DNA of 64,000 bases from Endomychus coccineus (GCA_958510875.1 OY294070.1:117346703-117410702), one strand, 5' to 3'; positions 1 to 11,802 are shown, counted from the first letter of the stretch. The notes: generated from the sequence alone by a model not told the origin. A program made the numbers and translations.

Positions 1-783
1 CCAATGTTAGGTAATTGCCGGTTTATCAATTTTTCAAAAAATATAATATAGTCTAAGCAACACAATATCATACTAATTTATTAAGAGGCATATTGTCCTC
101 AATTTCTCATCATTATCGTATTACGCTGGAAAATGCCAAAACATTTCCTTACAGAATATCGAAAGGGAAATTGGTTTTGGGGAAATATCTATTATTTAAT
201 ATTGAACCTGTCAAAATAAATATTCACTTGTTCCTTCGTCACAGAGAAAATTGAACTTCTATATTTTTTTCCGAAATTTGCCATTGAGCAGTCACTGTGA
301 AACAAAAGAAGTAGATCAAATTCAAGAATTCAACTTAATTACTTAAAGATTCTCACTCAACATCAACTATTCTGGATGGACTTATTGGAGAACATTTCTT
401 CAAAGGAGTATTCTCAGTTAGAGAACATGAATGGATTAGTTGTTGGTGACGTAGTAACTTAGAAAATAGATCAACGTTAACTAATATAGTATGTAGTTTT
501 GGAGCATCCAAGAATTGAAAATGTTATGTTCACATTTGATCATGGAGTATCAGAGGATAAAAATAAATGTGAATGAAATATTATTTTCAATAACAATATA
601 TTGACAGTTGTTCCACCAGTGGCATACTCAGAATGAGTTGTTAACTTGATGCAATAAAACTACTTTTTGAAAATAGTTTAAACACTCCTGCTGATTAAAG
701 ACAGTATAACCAAGATAAGGATGTCCATCATTATGCGGATATCGAACACGATAGTAGATACAGTTTCGGGGCTATAACCAAAA
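1..783. other. unassigned AT-rich sequence
   Basis: No coding, RNA or repeat structure could be supported here. All frames are broken by frequent stops and nothing resembles a terminal repeat. Confidence 0.5.
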
Positions 784-1223
784 ATGATCACATGGTTATA
801 CACCATGGTCATTAAACCCATGATAGCATATGGCTCGGTCGTATGGTGCCCAAAGACTCAGCAGGCTGGGGCGATCCGAAGGCTAAGGAGCATTCAAAGG
901 CAAGTTTGCCTGGATGCCACACGAGCTATGAGAAAAACCCCAAAAGCCTCTTTAGAAGAAATGACCTGTTACACATACGGCTCAAAAACCGAGGAAGGTG
1001 CAGGAGCAGGAATATTAGCCAAGTCGAAGACAAGAATCTCACTGAATTTGGGAAAACAAGTGACGATATTTCAGGCAGAAGTTGTTGCAATACATCACTG
1101 TGCCGAAGAGCTATTAAGGCAAGAGTTTCAGGGAAAACCATCGCCATATACTCTGACAGCCAAGCGTCTATGAAATCATTTAGTTTCTTCTGTAAAGGTC
1201 GCAATGGTCCCATACAAATGTAA
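784..1223 (+). pseudogene. non-LTR retrotransposon remnant: RT C-terminus fused to RNase H
   Basis: The first ~57 codons (IKPMIAYGSVVW, then TRAMRKTPKASLEEM) match the segment after the RT thumb in I/LOA/R1-type elements. They run directly into an RNase H start (YTYGSKTEEGAGAG), where the usual first catalytic Asp of the 'TDGSK' motif is Tyr. The linker normally found between RT and RNase H is missing, so an internal deletion is inferred. The frame then shifts near 1130 into the overlapping frame, which carries 'IYSDSQA', the third RNase H acidic motif. With a lost catalytic residue, a deletion and a frameshift, this is a dead fragment. The element type is secure; the clade is less so. Confidence 0.72.
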
Positions 1224-1440
1224 TCTAATCTTCGGTTAAATGGGTAAAACGTTGTGTAACTAAAGGACCCATCATATGGAAGAATATAATTAGTAACATC
1301 ATTTTCTATTTTCAAGTTATTCTGAGAAAACAAATTTCTTGATTTCCTGATTTATTTTTTCTAGTGTTACCATCAGCAATGGTACAAAATACAGAACACT
1401 TTTTCTGAGCAAGCTTTATTATAAGCTTACGCTTACTTGT

Positions 1441-1512
1441 GTAAATCAAGTTTTAATATCCGACGTTTCGTTGTTGATCAATCATTTTTCATTTGACACT
1501 TAATGATGTATC
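1441..1512 (-). repeat. Penelope-like terminal motif with GAAACGTC core
   Basis: Read on the minus strand, this stretch has an ATGATTGATCAAC-like segment followed by GAAACGTC (1462-1469) and an AT-rich tail. Terminal regions of Penelope-like elements often contain a CTGATGA...GAAAC...GTC hammerhead-type core. The first box is degenerate here, so this is a terminal-repeat remnant rather than a supported ribozyme. A GIY-YIG remnant lies about 330 bp downstream in the opposite orientation. Confidence 0.35.
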
Positions 1513-1789
1513 ACATGTGATGGTCCAAATTCAATTATCAGTTTCAGTCCTCATCCAGATTTTTAAGTTTTCAAGTACGAGTCTGCATTGAAGAGATATC
1601 AGTGAAATTAGGCATCCTAATGCTTAAGGAGAATTAAAAGTTGGAATTGACATTTAAAAAAATAATTATTGTCGAAAAAACAAATAATTAAGGAACAATA
1701 AATCACACATTTCCCCAAATAGTATTCAAATTTTGATAAAAAAACCGTTTTTCGATGGGTTGAATCGGTTTTATTATTTTTAAAGAAAC

Positions 1790-2109
1790 GAAAATGAAGA
1801 AAGAATTCTGTTCAATGCGAAAGATAAAACTGACAAATTTAAAAGACCCGGAGTTTATAAACTAACTTGTTCATAGTGTGATAGTTTTTACATAGGTAGA
1901 TCTTGCCGTAACATAGCAGTTAGATATAAAGAACATTTTCGTTCCTTTAAAAATAATAAAACCGATTCTTCATTTGCAAATCATATTTTAGAAACAGGCC
2001 ATACCTTTCCTAATTTGAATAATGTCCAAATTTTACATAGTCAAGATAAAATTTCAAAACTAAATATATTAGAGTCAATGGAAATTTTCAAAGGAAATGA
2101 AGATGTATG
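1790..2109 (+). pseudogene. Penelope-like element GIY-YIG endonuclease remnant
   Basis: One frame reads KRPGVYKLTC, then FYIGRS, then VRYKEHFRSF, SSFANHILETGHTF and ILESMEI. This is the order of the GIY-YIG domain at the C-terminus of Penelope-like retroelements: a GVY/YIG pair, a zinc-binding Cys pair, the catalytic Arg, EH, and the HxxxTGH block. A TAG at 1874-1876 falls between the two Cys positions and the frame ends at TGA after 2107, so the copy is inactive. The RT is absent, which indicates severe 5' truncation. The endonuclease would nick target DNA for retrotransposition. Confidence 0.8.
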
Positions 2110-2339
2110 ATAATAAGATCCTAAACGATCAACTAGATTTATATTACAGTAATCTCTTCAATGTATTAATAACCTGATTTTAGTATTTAAAGTCCGTTAG
2201 TAAATATACCAGTACCACTAAGGTCCTCACGGAATTACCTAATCACCTTACCCCTCTCTGGTTTTTCCTAGAACTATTTCCTATAGCCATAAAATTTGTT
2301 TGTAATCCTTCTTTAACCTATATATAGTTGATATAATAT

Positions 2340-2470
2340 TTGTTAAATCCATTTTTCGTCTGAAGATGACACGTTTAGTTTTGAAACTATAGTAACGACT
2401 ATATTAAATATCAGTGATAGTAAAACAAAGTAGTTTTATTTATTATTTCGTTAAAATGATAAACTATCAC
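2340..2470 (+). repeat. Penelope-like 3' terminal sequence
   Basis: Downstream of the GIY-YIG remnant, a GTCTGAAGATGACAC segment is followed by GAAAC and then an AT-rich tail (ACTATAGTAACG, AAAACAAAGTAGTT). The same order of boxes recurs after the GIY-YIG copy at 27.6 kb, which supports reading it as the element's 3' end. Parts of the tail also appear in the hairpin at 37.5 kb. Confidence 0.45.
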
Positions 2471-3687
2471 AAAGTAACGGCTTCCACAATTGAATTTTTG
2501 AAACAATTATATAAAAATCAGTAACCAGATCAAATGAATTACGAAGATTAACACATTTCTAGTTTAGTTTCTTATTCTTATTCTTATTTCACAAGTGCGT
2601 TCAAATCAAAGGTTAGACGAAAACCAACACACTTCACTTCTTATTACAATATTAGTTTAAAATATAATAACAGAAAAAGGTGAGGCATCATCATGATATT
2701 GTAAACATTCGATACACTATTAAGTAAATCGCTTCTTACATAATATTTTCAAGGATGATTTAATCTTATTGAATTTTCCCTAGAATCATCACTTTATGTT
2801 TGTGACTCATTATTTCAAACAATAATCCTCCAACACGCAGCTGCCTTTTAAGTAAATCACTTCACCATGGCAATTCCAACAATAATTAATACCACAACCC
2901 ACATTATACACCATCAAGGTGTGAAAGACAGTTCTCTTGTGATTTACAACGCATCCTAAGAACTGAACAAGTTGAGAAGCACAAAATATCTTTCGATAAC
3001 AAAGCGAACGAGATGTTTTATGCTATAAATTACAAGAATTCAACGCTGTAGATGTTCTGATCGTTTTAATTAAACTGTATTATGTTGGGATTAATAGTTC
3101 AAAAAATATAATTGTGGCTAAAATTTCCAATGCTTTTGAATTAATTCCATGCCATTAAGAATAATGATTTCTTGATTGGATTTATACACAATACGTTTAA
3201 TTTTAAGTGAGATCAATTACCCTTTCATGTTCAATAGTATGGAATAGAGATATTTTGATCATGCATCATCATTATATAAAATCGGGATTATGTTAAATAT
3301 TTTTAAACACCCACATGTTAACAACTGACAAACTTCTCTAGGCTCATATCAATATATTATTATGTTTTATGAGATAAAGATGAAGTACATTTGAACATCA
3401 CGCAAGTTTATTAAAGAATCATTCTCAGTTTAAAGAAGAGCTTTAGAATTGGGAATTATATACAAACAAGGATAGTTGACATTTGTACCTCAGAAAAAAC
3501 CTGGCTTCGCATAAATTATGAGAATAATGGGTAGGAGTTCTATGTTTTAAATTTAAAGTTCTATGAATTATGTCTTCTAGAAGCATTGAGAGATTCAAGA
3601 AATAAGTAGGAATTTATTTCCAAGCCTCAACTTTCGATGTGAGGATGAGAAGATGGTATGTATTCAGAAGTTCTTTTCGCCAGGGTT
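2471..3687. other. unassigned AT-rich sequence
   Basis: No ORF, terminal repeat or RNA-like structure could be supported in this stretch. Confidence 0.45.
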
Positions 3688-3992
3688 CGAACAATCAGTG
3701 GTGGCACGTGAATTTTTGAGAGAGGAGGCTGGACATAAAACGTTTTTGTAAAAATATACCTACTCTATTCACAGCCTTTTAACCTTTGCACAGCGACCGT
3801 ACCAGCTACTTCAGTGACAAAATTAATTGTTACCCAGCAAGAACCAACGTGGAGGTATAGAGTTTCTCTTGGCAAAACATTTTTTTTTTCGTTTTTTGTC
3901 TTTTAGTTTTTTGGATTTTAAATATTTTTTCTTTTTTTTGGAATTTTTCATATTTTGTTTTTTTTTATTAATTTTATTAACATTTTTATATA

Positions 3993-4391
3993 TCAACGGA
4001 ATTCTACGGTCTTTAGTTTGCAAAAAATGATCAATAATATTATCAGAAAATTTATCATTTTGTGTTTTACTAAATCTTTTTCAATAGATATTAAACTAAC
4101 ATTGTATAAACGATTTTGGCCCATTGTACTTGGCATGTAAGTTTTAATTCGTTTGAGAGTAGAAAATGATCTCTCCACCGAAGCCGACGTGACAGGAATG
4201 GTGACTGTCAAACAAAGTAGTTTATAAAACTGAGGTAGAACTTGTTGCAAATCATTGTCTATCATATATTTTATCATATCGGCGTGAATGTCGTACTGGC
4301 CTAAAATATCTTTGTCCGAGTATATAACGCATATTTCATTGTGCAGTGCTATTTTATCAAAAAATTTATATTTTAGAACTAAGTTATACAA
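3993..4391 (-). pseudogene. hAT transposase C-terminal dimerisation domain (zf-MYM1-like)
   Basis: The reading frame contains LTVTIPVTSASVERSFSTLK followed by RIKTYM, MGQNRLYNVSLISIEKD. This is the conserved hAT C-terminal dimerisation block (SxxxAxxERxFSxLKxIKxxxR...RLxxLxLxxIE). It is the tail of a transposase; the RNase-H-fold catalytic core is missing upstream. Further upstream on the same strand (about 4400-4500) a broken frame shows YEILDTIKGQIEIRFSDL, the segment that normally leads into this domain. The predicted tail after 4050 is hydrophobic readthrough in AT-rich DNA and probably not native. Confidence 0.82.
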
Positions 4392-4529
4392 AAAACTTCA
4401 ATTCATGTAGGTAAATCGGAAAATCGAATCTCAATTTGACCTTTAATAGTATCTAAAATTTCATAAAAAAAGTGTTTATAATGTAGTTTCTTGTCTACCA
4501 AATTATATGTTTTCCTCCTTTAACAATAT

Positions 4530-4740
4530 TCTGTTTACCGGTTAATTTAAACTTAATACTCGATGTAATATGTTCCTGCAATTTTTCATGTCTGTCTATA
4601 CCACGAGCTGAATTTTTCAAATCATCATAACCCAAGTGCCCCCAACATGAAGTTGTATCAGATGTAAATAGCGAACAATACCAGCAATATAATTTATTGT
4701 GTACCTCAGATCCCGCTAACCTTAAATATTTTTTACAATT
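4530..4740 (-). pseudogene. hAT transposase TTF-type zinc finger remnant
   Basis: The minus strand reads KLYCWYCSLF, then WGHLGYDDLKNS, then IDRHEKLQEHI. This matches the TTF-type finger of zf-MYM1-like hAT transposases (LxCxxCxLF...W...GxxDxxN...HxxSxxH). It binds the transposon ends in intact relatives. The separation from the dimerisation domain is only ~150 bp, against well over 1 kb in complete elements, so most of the catalytic region has been lost. Confidence 0.7.
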
Positions 4741-4975
4741 ATCAGTATCAAATCATCGATTTTGAAACATACCTGTCATCACTAATCTTATCAGCAACTA
4801 AATCACTACTCAGTTTAACGTTTAATAACCAAAGAACTCTTCGTTAATAACTCACCAAACGACCGAACAGATAAATTATAACTTAACCTTACATCGCTTC
4901 ACGAAACAAAAACAACAACTGCCAGAGCACGTGTCGAAGTTTGCAGCCGCGGCAAGTAATCGTATTTCATATACC

Positions 4976-5785
4976 TCGTTGCCGCCGGGAGCGTACGAAA
5001 AGCTAGCCTCCATAGACGTTGCCATATTCGCTGTTTTACCCTATTTGTGAATTGAACTGGTTGGAAAAACGGCAACTGTGTTGACAACACGTATTTAGCG
5101 TTTGAGATATATAGAGAATCTTGCCAGATTAAAAATAACTACTGAGAACGGGGAATTAATCGTAAAATTAAGGATTATCAGAGAAACAGGAAATAAAATG
5201 GAGAATGATCATTAAGATAAATTGGTGAGGCGGCTGAGCCTCCTTAGCCTCCTTCGAGGAGCCGCCACTGCGAACAATGTAACAATATTTGGTCCTGCAT
5301 AATCTAGTTGGTGGGACCTTGACAACAGACAACAATCTAACCTTACTTGGCGTGACAACACATAAACAAACAAGCACTGACTGACCTACTCAGCAGTCGG
5401 CAGAACGCACGTCTCGCATGTCATAGATTGCTAGCGGCTGCCGCAGGCTAGCCTCCAGAGGGTGTTGCCGTTTTCGCTGATTTACCCAGTTGGCGTTCGG
5501 ACTGGTCGGAAAAACGGCAACTGCGTTGAACAACACATGCTCAGCGTTTGAGATATATAGATAGTCTAGCCTCAGGGCACTGTTGCCAGATTAAAAATAA
5601 CTACTGAGAACGGGGAATTAATTGTCAAATTTTAAAAATTATCAGAGAAACAGGAAATAAAATGGAGAATGATCATTAAGATAAATTGGTGAGGAGGCTG
5701 AGCCTCCTTAGCCTCCTTCGAGGAGCCGCCACTGCGAACAATGTAACAATATTTGGTCCTGCATAATCTAGTTGGTGGGACCTTG
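4976..5785. repeat. tandem duplication of the hAT right end plus flank
   Basis: The stretch from about 4976 to 5321 recurs at about 5430 to 5785, offset 464 bp. Shared blocks include GGCAACTG.GTTGA, ACTACTGAGAACGGGG, the hAT terminal repeat, the CGAACAAT target duplication and the following GTAACAATATTTGG flank to GGTGGGACCTTGA. Because the second copy carries the external target duplication too, it arose by duplication after the hAT inserted. The copies differ at scattered positions, so it is not recent. Confidence 0.85.
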
Positions 5786-6919
5786 ATCTTGAGCTCATAT
5801 TTATGCCATCTGACCTAGGAAAAACCGCTCCAAGTTACGAAAATCGAGTGATTATCTTAATATACCAATGCGTTCACAACTTTAACTCAGATACCATAAC
5901 GTAAGGTCTTGCTCTAAAAATTCAATTGCTGTACAAGAGAGTGAACCTCCTTTTGACGAGTATTAGCTGGATTTTGAATTTCGCCTATATAGAGCTTTGC
6001 TCATGAATATAATTGGAAAGTCTACTAGAAGAAAAAATACACGTTATATGCCAATTAGTCAGTCCTCTGTTCTTGCTGAAGTCATAAGCGGGACACAGAC
6101 CTCGTGATTTTTCATCGGTTATAGTGACAAGCCGTCGAGATTGGTTTTCGCAACCGATGAACCGACGACATCGTGGCAACTTATGGCTGGGGCATGGGCA
6201 GTTGCGGTTATGAGAAAAAATAGGAATAGAAAAAGGCGTTGGGTTTGGACTAAGAAATGGTTGCTGCTTACCTCATTCTCCGCATGTAAACTGAAAATGC
6301 TTTTGCGAGGTGTCTCGTGATCTAGTAAACTAGGAGATTGTCATAATAGCAAAAGTGTGGCTTCTAAATGCCATCCTTCCCAGCACCTGATGGTTGAGAT
6401 TCCTTCATTTTTTTTAACTCCTTCCTAAAGGAAACTATCTTCGTTTCAGCCTGAATGGTAGCTGTGCTATCTTGTTCTTTCTATTTTTGTAGTAGCTGTT
6501 CATATGCTGTTTTTTTTATTTGAGTCTTTGTATTCACTGGACTTGATGCGCCATAGGCAAACAAATGTTCTGCAAACCTTAATAAAATTGACCAAAAACT
6601 CTTTGTCTATCTTTTTTGATATGCATTTTTCGCTTAGAAGGAAATGTATTCGACAGTTGACGTTGAGACGAGAAGATACTGAATTAAAAAAAAGTCACGT
6701 TTGAAGGAAATAATCACACACCTCATTTTTATCACAACACACGACGCACCGTCGCGAAGAAAATCAATCAATCATGCCATTGTGATGGCATATCGTGACA
6801 GTTTCGGCCTTACACACTTCGGGTTTGTCACAATCGACTGTAAAGAAAACCAATCACCGATGAAAAATCACGAGCTCTGGGGTCGGCTTTAGAGTTGTTC
6901 AGCAGCTGACAGGATTACG
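5786..6919. other. unassigned sequence
   Basis: Short frames only (up to ~65 codons), none with recognisable motifs. The GC content is slightly higher at 6050-6350 and 6720-6890, but no splice-flanked exon or repeat end could be supported. Confidence 0.4.
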
Positions 6920-7987
6920 TTGATATGGGAGTCACCACGTGGGAATATACCTTCAAGGGGTAGGCTTTTCCTTTTGTTAGATCCGAACTGTTACTTAATC
7001 TTTGGAGCCGAGCTCGCCAGAGACCCACTCTTTAAGTTGGACGGCAGAAACATCCGTAGGGTGAAGGAGTTTAAGCTAGTCCGCATCGTGATAGAACAAA
7101 AACTGCACTACGGACAGCATATTGCCTATATCTCTGCTAAGGTCAAATCCATATTCCAGGCTCTGAGACGGCACATCAGACTTACATATGGCATGATCTC
7201 AAATTTCCTGAGGATCATCTACCACCGAGCCATCGTGCCTCTCACGAGCTATGGAATATTGGCGTGGGGCCACAGAATCCGACTGGTCAAAAATGTCGAG
7301 ATCCTTGACTCTGCCCAAGCTAACTATCTAGGTACAATTTGTAATCTGTACCGCATGGTCCCAAACGAGAAGGCGTGTGTCCTGGCTAAGGAACCACCTT
7401 TCCATTTTCTACTCTCAGAGGTCTACTCCTTGCCATCGGCCAAGAGGTTTGGGACGTGCACACATATCGGAAAATTTCTGGCGGAGTTTCGGTTCCGGTC
7501 GGACTTCACTCGTCAACTCCGGGCTGTCACTCTTACACACTGGCAAGTTATCTGCGACAACTGCGTGAAGGGCAGGGTGACACACTCTTTCATCCCTGTC
7601 ATCGAGGAATGGCTTCCAATAGCTGCACCATTGCCTAACCGCGAAAACCGAGCGGTGTTCCGTCTTTTAAGTGGACATGGCAACTTTGGAAGCCATCTCT
7701 TCAGGATCGGTAAGTCCCGGGATGGTCAGTGTGCTGAGTGTCTTGTCTTCGACGACCCTTTCCACATGATCTTAACTTGTCGCAAATTTCATGTTGTCAG
7801 AGCCGAACTTGTAGACGCACTAGGTTGGTTCCCCAAACTTGAACAGGATCTACCTCGCCTAATAGAGCATCTCGAAGAATATCAAGAGCTCCTTGGGTTT
7901 TTTTGCACCACCTTAAATCCAGCACTCTTCTGTCCACTGGCGCTTCTTATGGTTTTCATTTCCTCTTTCTGTTTTCGGACGGTTTGA
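6920..7987 (+). CDS. R1-type non-LTR retrotransposon RT C-terminal fragment (open frame)
   Basis: This 355-codon frame has no internal stop. Element-like sequence starts at about codon 25 (YLIFGAELARDP). It continues with the RT thumb and connection (IAYISAKVKSIFQALRRHIR, RIIYHRAIVPLTSYG, LAWG). Near residues 275-290 is a C-terminal zinc knuckle, CAECLVFDDPFHMILTC, in C-x2-C-x8-H-x4-C spacing typical of R1/Jockey-type proteins. The catalytic palm with the YADD box is absent, so the copy is 5'-truncated and the first methionine is probably accidental. The intact frame suggests a fairly young insertion. It would have been part of the polymerase that primes on nicked chromosomal DNA. Confidence 0.82.
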   Translation: MIWESPRGNIPSRGRLFLLLDPNCYLIFGAELARDPLFKLDGRNIRRVKEFKLVRIVIEQKLHYGQHIAYISAKVKSIFQALRRHIRLTYGMISNFLRIIYHRAIVPLTSYGILAWGHRIRLVKNVEILDSAQANYLGTICNLYRMVPNEKACVLAKEPPFHFLLSEVYSLPSAKRFGTCTHIGKFLAEFRFRSDFTRQLRAVTLTHWQVICDNCVKGRVTHSFIPVIEEWLPIAAPLPNRENRAVFRLLSGHGNFGSHLFRIGKSRDGQCAECLVFDDPFHMILTCRKFHVVRAELVDALGWFPKLEQDLPRLIEHLEEYQELLGFFCTTLNPALFCPLALLMVFISSFCFRTV

Positions 7988-10028
7988 TGCCACGGGCACT
8001 AGTATTAGTAGAAATATGTTTGTGACGTCCGCTTCACACTTTACCTAAACGACAACAGATTTGCATGTAAGAGGCTTAATTCCAACGAACCTCTGAATTT
8101 AATCAATGTGGATGAATCCGCAGCCCCACTCCATTCTAGCTCAGAATTTCATCTGTAGTTAGTTTCATTTTCTTGGTTGAGGCATCGTTTATCACATAAA
8201 CGATGGGTGGAGGTGAGACCTCATTTACTTGGAGTAAACAAAAGCGAACAGAAGATAATGGCTACAATATTTCACTACTGCCTTTGTCGGAAAAGTTTGC
8301 CAAGTGTTGGCAAGAAAGGGGAAAACAGGAACAGATCCCTAGTCTGCTCTCACGTTACTGTCTTATCATTCCAGTAAAATGGATATCGCGACGCCATAGT
8401 TCGACCAAAAAAGGTGATTGACTTACAAAACTGAGCTAGCATCTTCTCTAGGCTCCAAGAAGATTCTAGAATGCAAGTGAGACCTACTAAGATAGCCTAC
8501 GCACAAAAGATACGAAACGGCCACGACATTCACCCAATGAACAAACATATTTTGCAGCGTAAACTGAGTCTACAATTATTTTCGACCAGCTGCAATCGAA
8601 AACACTTGTCAAGAATATTCGAAAATAAGATATTGTTGAAAAGTGGATGCGCTTGAAGTCGCCCTATATGGCACAAAAATTAATTAGCTATATATCAAGC
8701 GTATAAAAATATCGTTTGAATTAAGGTCACTCACATGGGAAAATAGAAACAATGTAGTCGACAACGTCGCTGTTTAAGGCAAATCGGGTAAAGTAAGTTA
8801 GAAATACGCTGGTAATAATAAAAAGCTGTTGTTGCCCGAGGATACCCATAACTTAAATCCTTAGTTTGGCTCGACTGTAAGTCATTCGAGCTTTATATAG
8901 AAATCGAACAAGCGGACTCGGCGATATTTACTTCGGATAAAGCCGCGTTCACAACCGCAATTATCCTGCGGTTAATTCGTGGTGTAACAATCAATTATTT
9001 CCTCACGCCCATTAAGATAAGAAAATCGATTGCACACAAATTACTAAATAGGAAATATTCATAATAATAATAATAATAAGTTTGTTTATTTACTTTTCTT
9101 ATAAAGCAAAATAAATGCGAATAACTACTTAAGAAATAGTAATTTTTTTATGAGAAGACATTTTTATGCATAAATGATTTAAATTATATGGAGTAAACAA
9201 ACAAACAGAGGTTACCTCACTTAAATAACGAAGTACTTGAGTGTGATCTTAGTATATTATTATGTTTTAAATTAATTTTCTTCGGATAAGTTATTGTACA
9301 TGTATTAATTATGGTTTAGAATATTACTGAAATTTCATGATTATTGGAGGAATGTACATATCATTATCAAGTATATTGCGTTTTATTGTTCTTGGTATCA
9401 TTAGTAGGTATTGATTTTATTCTTTTTATTTCATCAGGAATATGGTCATAAAATCTGTGCAACAGGTAGGTGAAGTGTTTTCATCCAACTTGTTTCCTAT
9501 TTTCTTTTTCGCATACTATATTTCTAAATCTTGTGTTATGATTGTGTGTTATTATATGATATCATGTTGTATATCAATATGTATTTGCAATAAAGCTGCT
9601 TTATTTATGTCAACACTTGTGCTTCTTCATACAGATTATTATTAGTGGAATACAATTTATTTTTATTGGATATAATTTTGAGCATCCATTTTTTGTATTA
9701 TCTCAAGATTTGTCAAACAACTTTTATTGACCCCGCTCCAACCAATCATTCCATATGTTATAAGTAATTCAACAAATCCATAATATATTTTAAGTTCTGT
9801 AATATTTAAAAATTGTTTCAAATATCTGAATCTATATATTGAACCTCTGATTTTGATAATTATGTTATTTATTTGTAAATTCCGTCCAAAGTGTTAATCT
9901 GAATCATTCCTAAATGTTTGATTGAAGTTACAGATTTAATTTCCAAATCTTCATTTACCGAAATGTCATGATAATTTGGTTGAGTGTTAATATAAGAGGA
10001 AAATGAAAGATACATGGTTTTATCAATG
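7988..10028. other. unassigned sequence; short (AAT)n microsatellite
   Basis: The first ~170 bp may be 3' UTR of the retrotransposon fragment. A short (AAT)n run is at 9060-9080. Nothing else could be assigned. Confidence 0.4.
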
Positions 10029-10035
10029 TTTAGGG

Positions 10036-11273
10036 CAGGAGCGCGTCAGGAGCATGCGGCGCCTATGTCAAAATTTTTGATGGCGCCCCATTGATGAAAA
10101 ACATTTGTATCAAAAACTAATATTATAAATATTTTGCATGCCTGGGTGATAAGAGCCCCAACAACTATAGGTTCGGACACTTTAATTTTTAATTCTCTAG
10201 TAGCATTTTAAAGTAATACGTCATGAATAAAAAAATAATGAATAATTAATTTGAAATACTATAATTTTTAGGCTTATGTTTGGGGACATTTAAATGACTG
10301 TTTTTGTTATATTCTTAACGCATTGAAATAAAAAACATAGTCTGTGTAAACTTTTTTATTTAAAATACAAAATTGCAAACACAAGAAAACAGATAAACAA
10401 CCATAACAAATGAAAAATATAATATTTATAATATAAACATAATACATATTATACGGTAAATTAAATACAAACAATGTAAGTCATTAAATAAATTTTAATT
10501 TCCTAGCTTTTAGCAAAGAAAAAGTTTGGATAATATCATGAATATCAAATGTATCCAGTATGTCAGACTCAATTGAAATTATTGCGAGATCTGATAATCT
10601 ATTGTGCACCATTGTGAAGCGTAAATAACTCTTTATGATTTTTAGTTTCGAAAAAGACCGTTCCGCGGACGCAACTGACACAGGTAATGATAAAAGAATA
10701 CGGAGTGCTACAGTAAAATTTGGATAAACTCCTACTAAATCATTTGAATAAATATACTGAATTATTTGGGATATATCTTTTTTGAATTCGTAATAAATAC
10801 TTGACATTGTAAAATTTCTTCACATAAATCATCTGCGTCAATATCGGACTGATTTTCATGAGTTAATTTCGCTTGTAATTTTTTGCAGCAAGATAGTATA
10901 GGTATTCTTTATTTTGTAAATTATCTAATGAATATAAAAATTGGAATGAATCCATATGTTCTTTTAGTAAAGAAAATCTGTCTTGTAACGAAATTAAAGT
11001 TTGATCTATTATACAGAAATAAAAATTTACTTTGAATGAATTTTCAGGATTTACTATAGGTTGATCTTCATGTTATAGGTTAAGTTAGGTTAAGCTATAC
11101 TATACGAACTATTCATGTTAGAACAAGAATAATTACTGAGATCATAAATAAGTTACTAAAATAATAATAATATTATTAATAATAAAATAAGGCGATATTG
11201 AATTATTTTAATCGCAACCTATAACGAATTTTGAATTTATATACATACCTCCTGGCGCCTGCGTTCGCTGACA
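10036..11273 (-). mobile_element. hAT relic, probable ends
   Basis: Minus-strand hAT coding remnants (10484-11060) are bracketed by GC-rich inverted blocks. On the left is CAGGAGCATGCGGCGCC. On the right, reverse-complemented, is CAGCGAACGCAGGCGCC. These resemble degraded hAT ends, but no 8-bp target duplication was found, so the boundaries are approximate. Confidence 0.5.
10484..11060 (-). pseudogene. hAT transposase C-terminal remnant (zf-MYM1-like)
   Basis: The last 107 codons read LRILLSLPVSVASAERSFSK, then LKIIKSYLRFTMVHNRLSDL and IISIES, the standard hAT dimerisation block. Upstream, in other frames of the same strand, are IIDQTLISLQDRFSLLKEHM with YSLDNL and then DIDADDLCEEILQCQVFI. 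These segments precede the dimerisation domain in zf-MYM1-like hATs. At least two frameshifts separate them. The domain would multimerise the transposase; this copy cannot make it. Confidence 0.78.
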
Positions 11274-11635
11274 CATTCGACACGTGGTTTAGGGTAAGAA
11301 GATTATTGCCAAGCCAACTTTTTATAATAAAAAAACTCTGTTTCAGATAATTGTTTAAGTTTTTCGCAAGTCGCTGTTCGGAAGAAAACTACTGTGTCAT
11401 CGACAAAGCTTTTGTTTTCTCCTTCAAATGGTAACATTAGTAAATCATTAATATATAATGTATAAAGTATTTGACTGGGAACATTCCCTTATGGTACCCC
11501 ACATTGAACGGTTTTCGGTTTACTTTTACAGTAAATTTAAATTAATTTTAAGCTTCTTTCACCCAAATTTCATAAAAACAACAACAACAAAAACGTAACC
11601 TCAAATTTACACCGTACTTGAACTGTTTATAACAA

Positions 11636-11725
11636 ATGGCGACGAAGCAAAGGTATGACCTAGAGGCAAGGTTTCACGACCCCACTCAGCAGGCTCGGGT
11701 TCGATTCCCGATTATTAATTTGAAT
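11636..11725 (+). repeat. tRNA-like SINE head (tentative)
   Basis: A TGACCTAGAGGC stretch resembles a pol III A box. About 40 bp later is a strong B-box/T-arm (CGGG TTCGATT CCCG, a 4-bp stem with a 7-nt loop). The expected acceptor stem does not close, so a functional tRNA is unlikely. A tRNA-derived SINE head, or a chance match, are the alternatives. Confidence 0.35.
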
Positions 11726-11802
11726 ATTATCCAGTTGTGTAAAGATAATGAAATAAATAATATATTTCATTATCTTTAAACATATCCGAAGATTATCTTA
11801 TA

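Larger units (their letters stand above)
3696..5270 (-). mobile_element. hAT transposon relic with perfect 8-bp TSD
   Basis: The left end begins CAGTGGTGGCACGTG and ends an inner block in GAGGAGGCTGG. The right end, reverse-complemented, begins CAGTGGCGGCTCCTCG with GGAGGCTCAGCC. Both are typical hAT ends. The octamer CGAACAAT flanks the element directly at 3688-3695 and 5271-5278, as expected for hAT insertion. Coding remnants lie on the minus strand: a zinc finger near 4530-4740 and the dimerisation domain at 3993-4391, with the catalytic middle deleted. A poly-T-rich block fills 3877-3965. It is an internally deleted, non-autonomous copy. Confidence 0.85.

Noticed and set aside
3823..4030. 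Lys-rich (minus) and Phe-rich (plus) ORFs
   Set aside because: Both are translations of a poly-T/poly-A-rich block inside the hAT relic, with no domain content.
11636..11725. Functional tRNA gene
   Set aside because: The B box is good but the acceptor stem does not close and the anticodon arm is unclear, so only a SINE-like head is listed.
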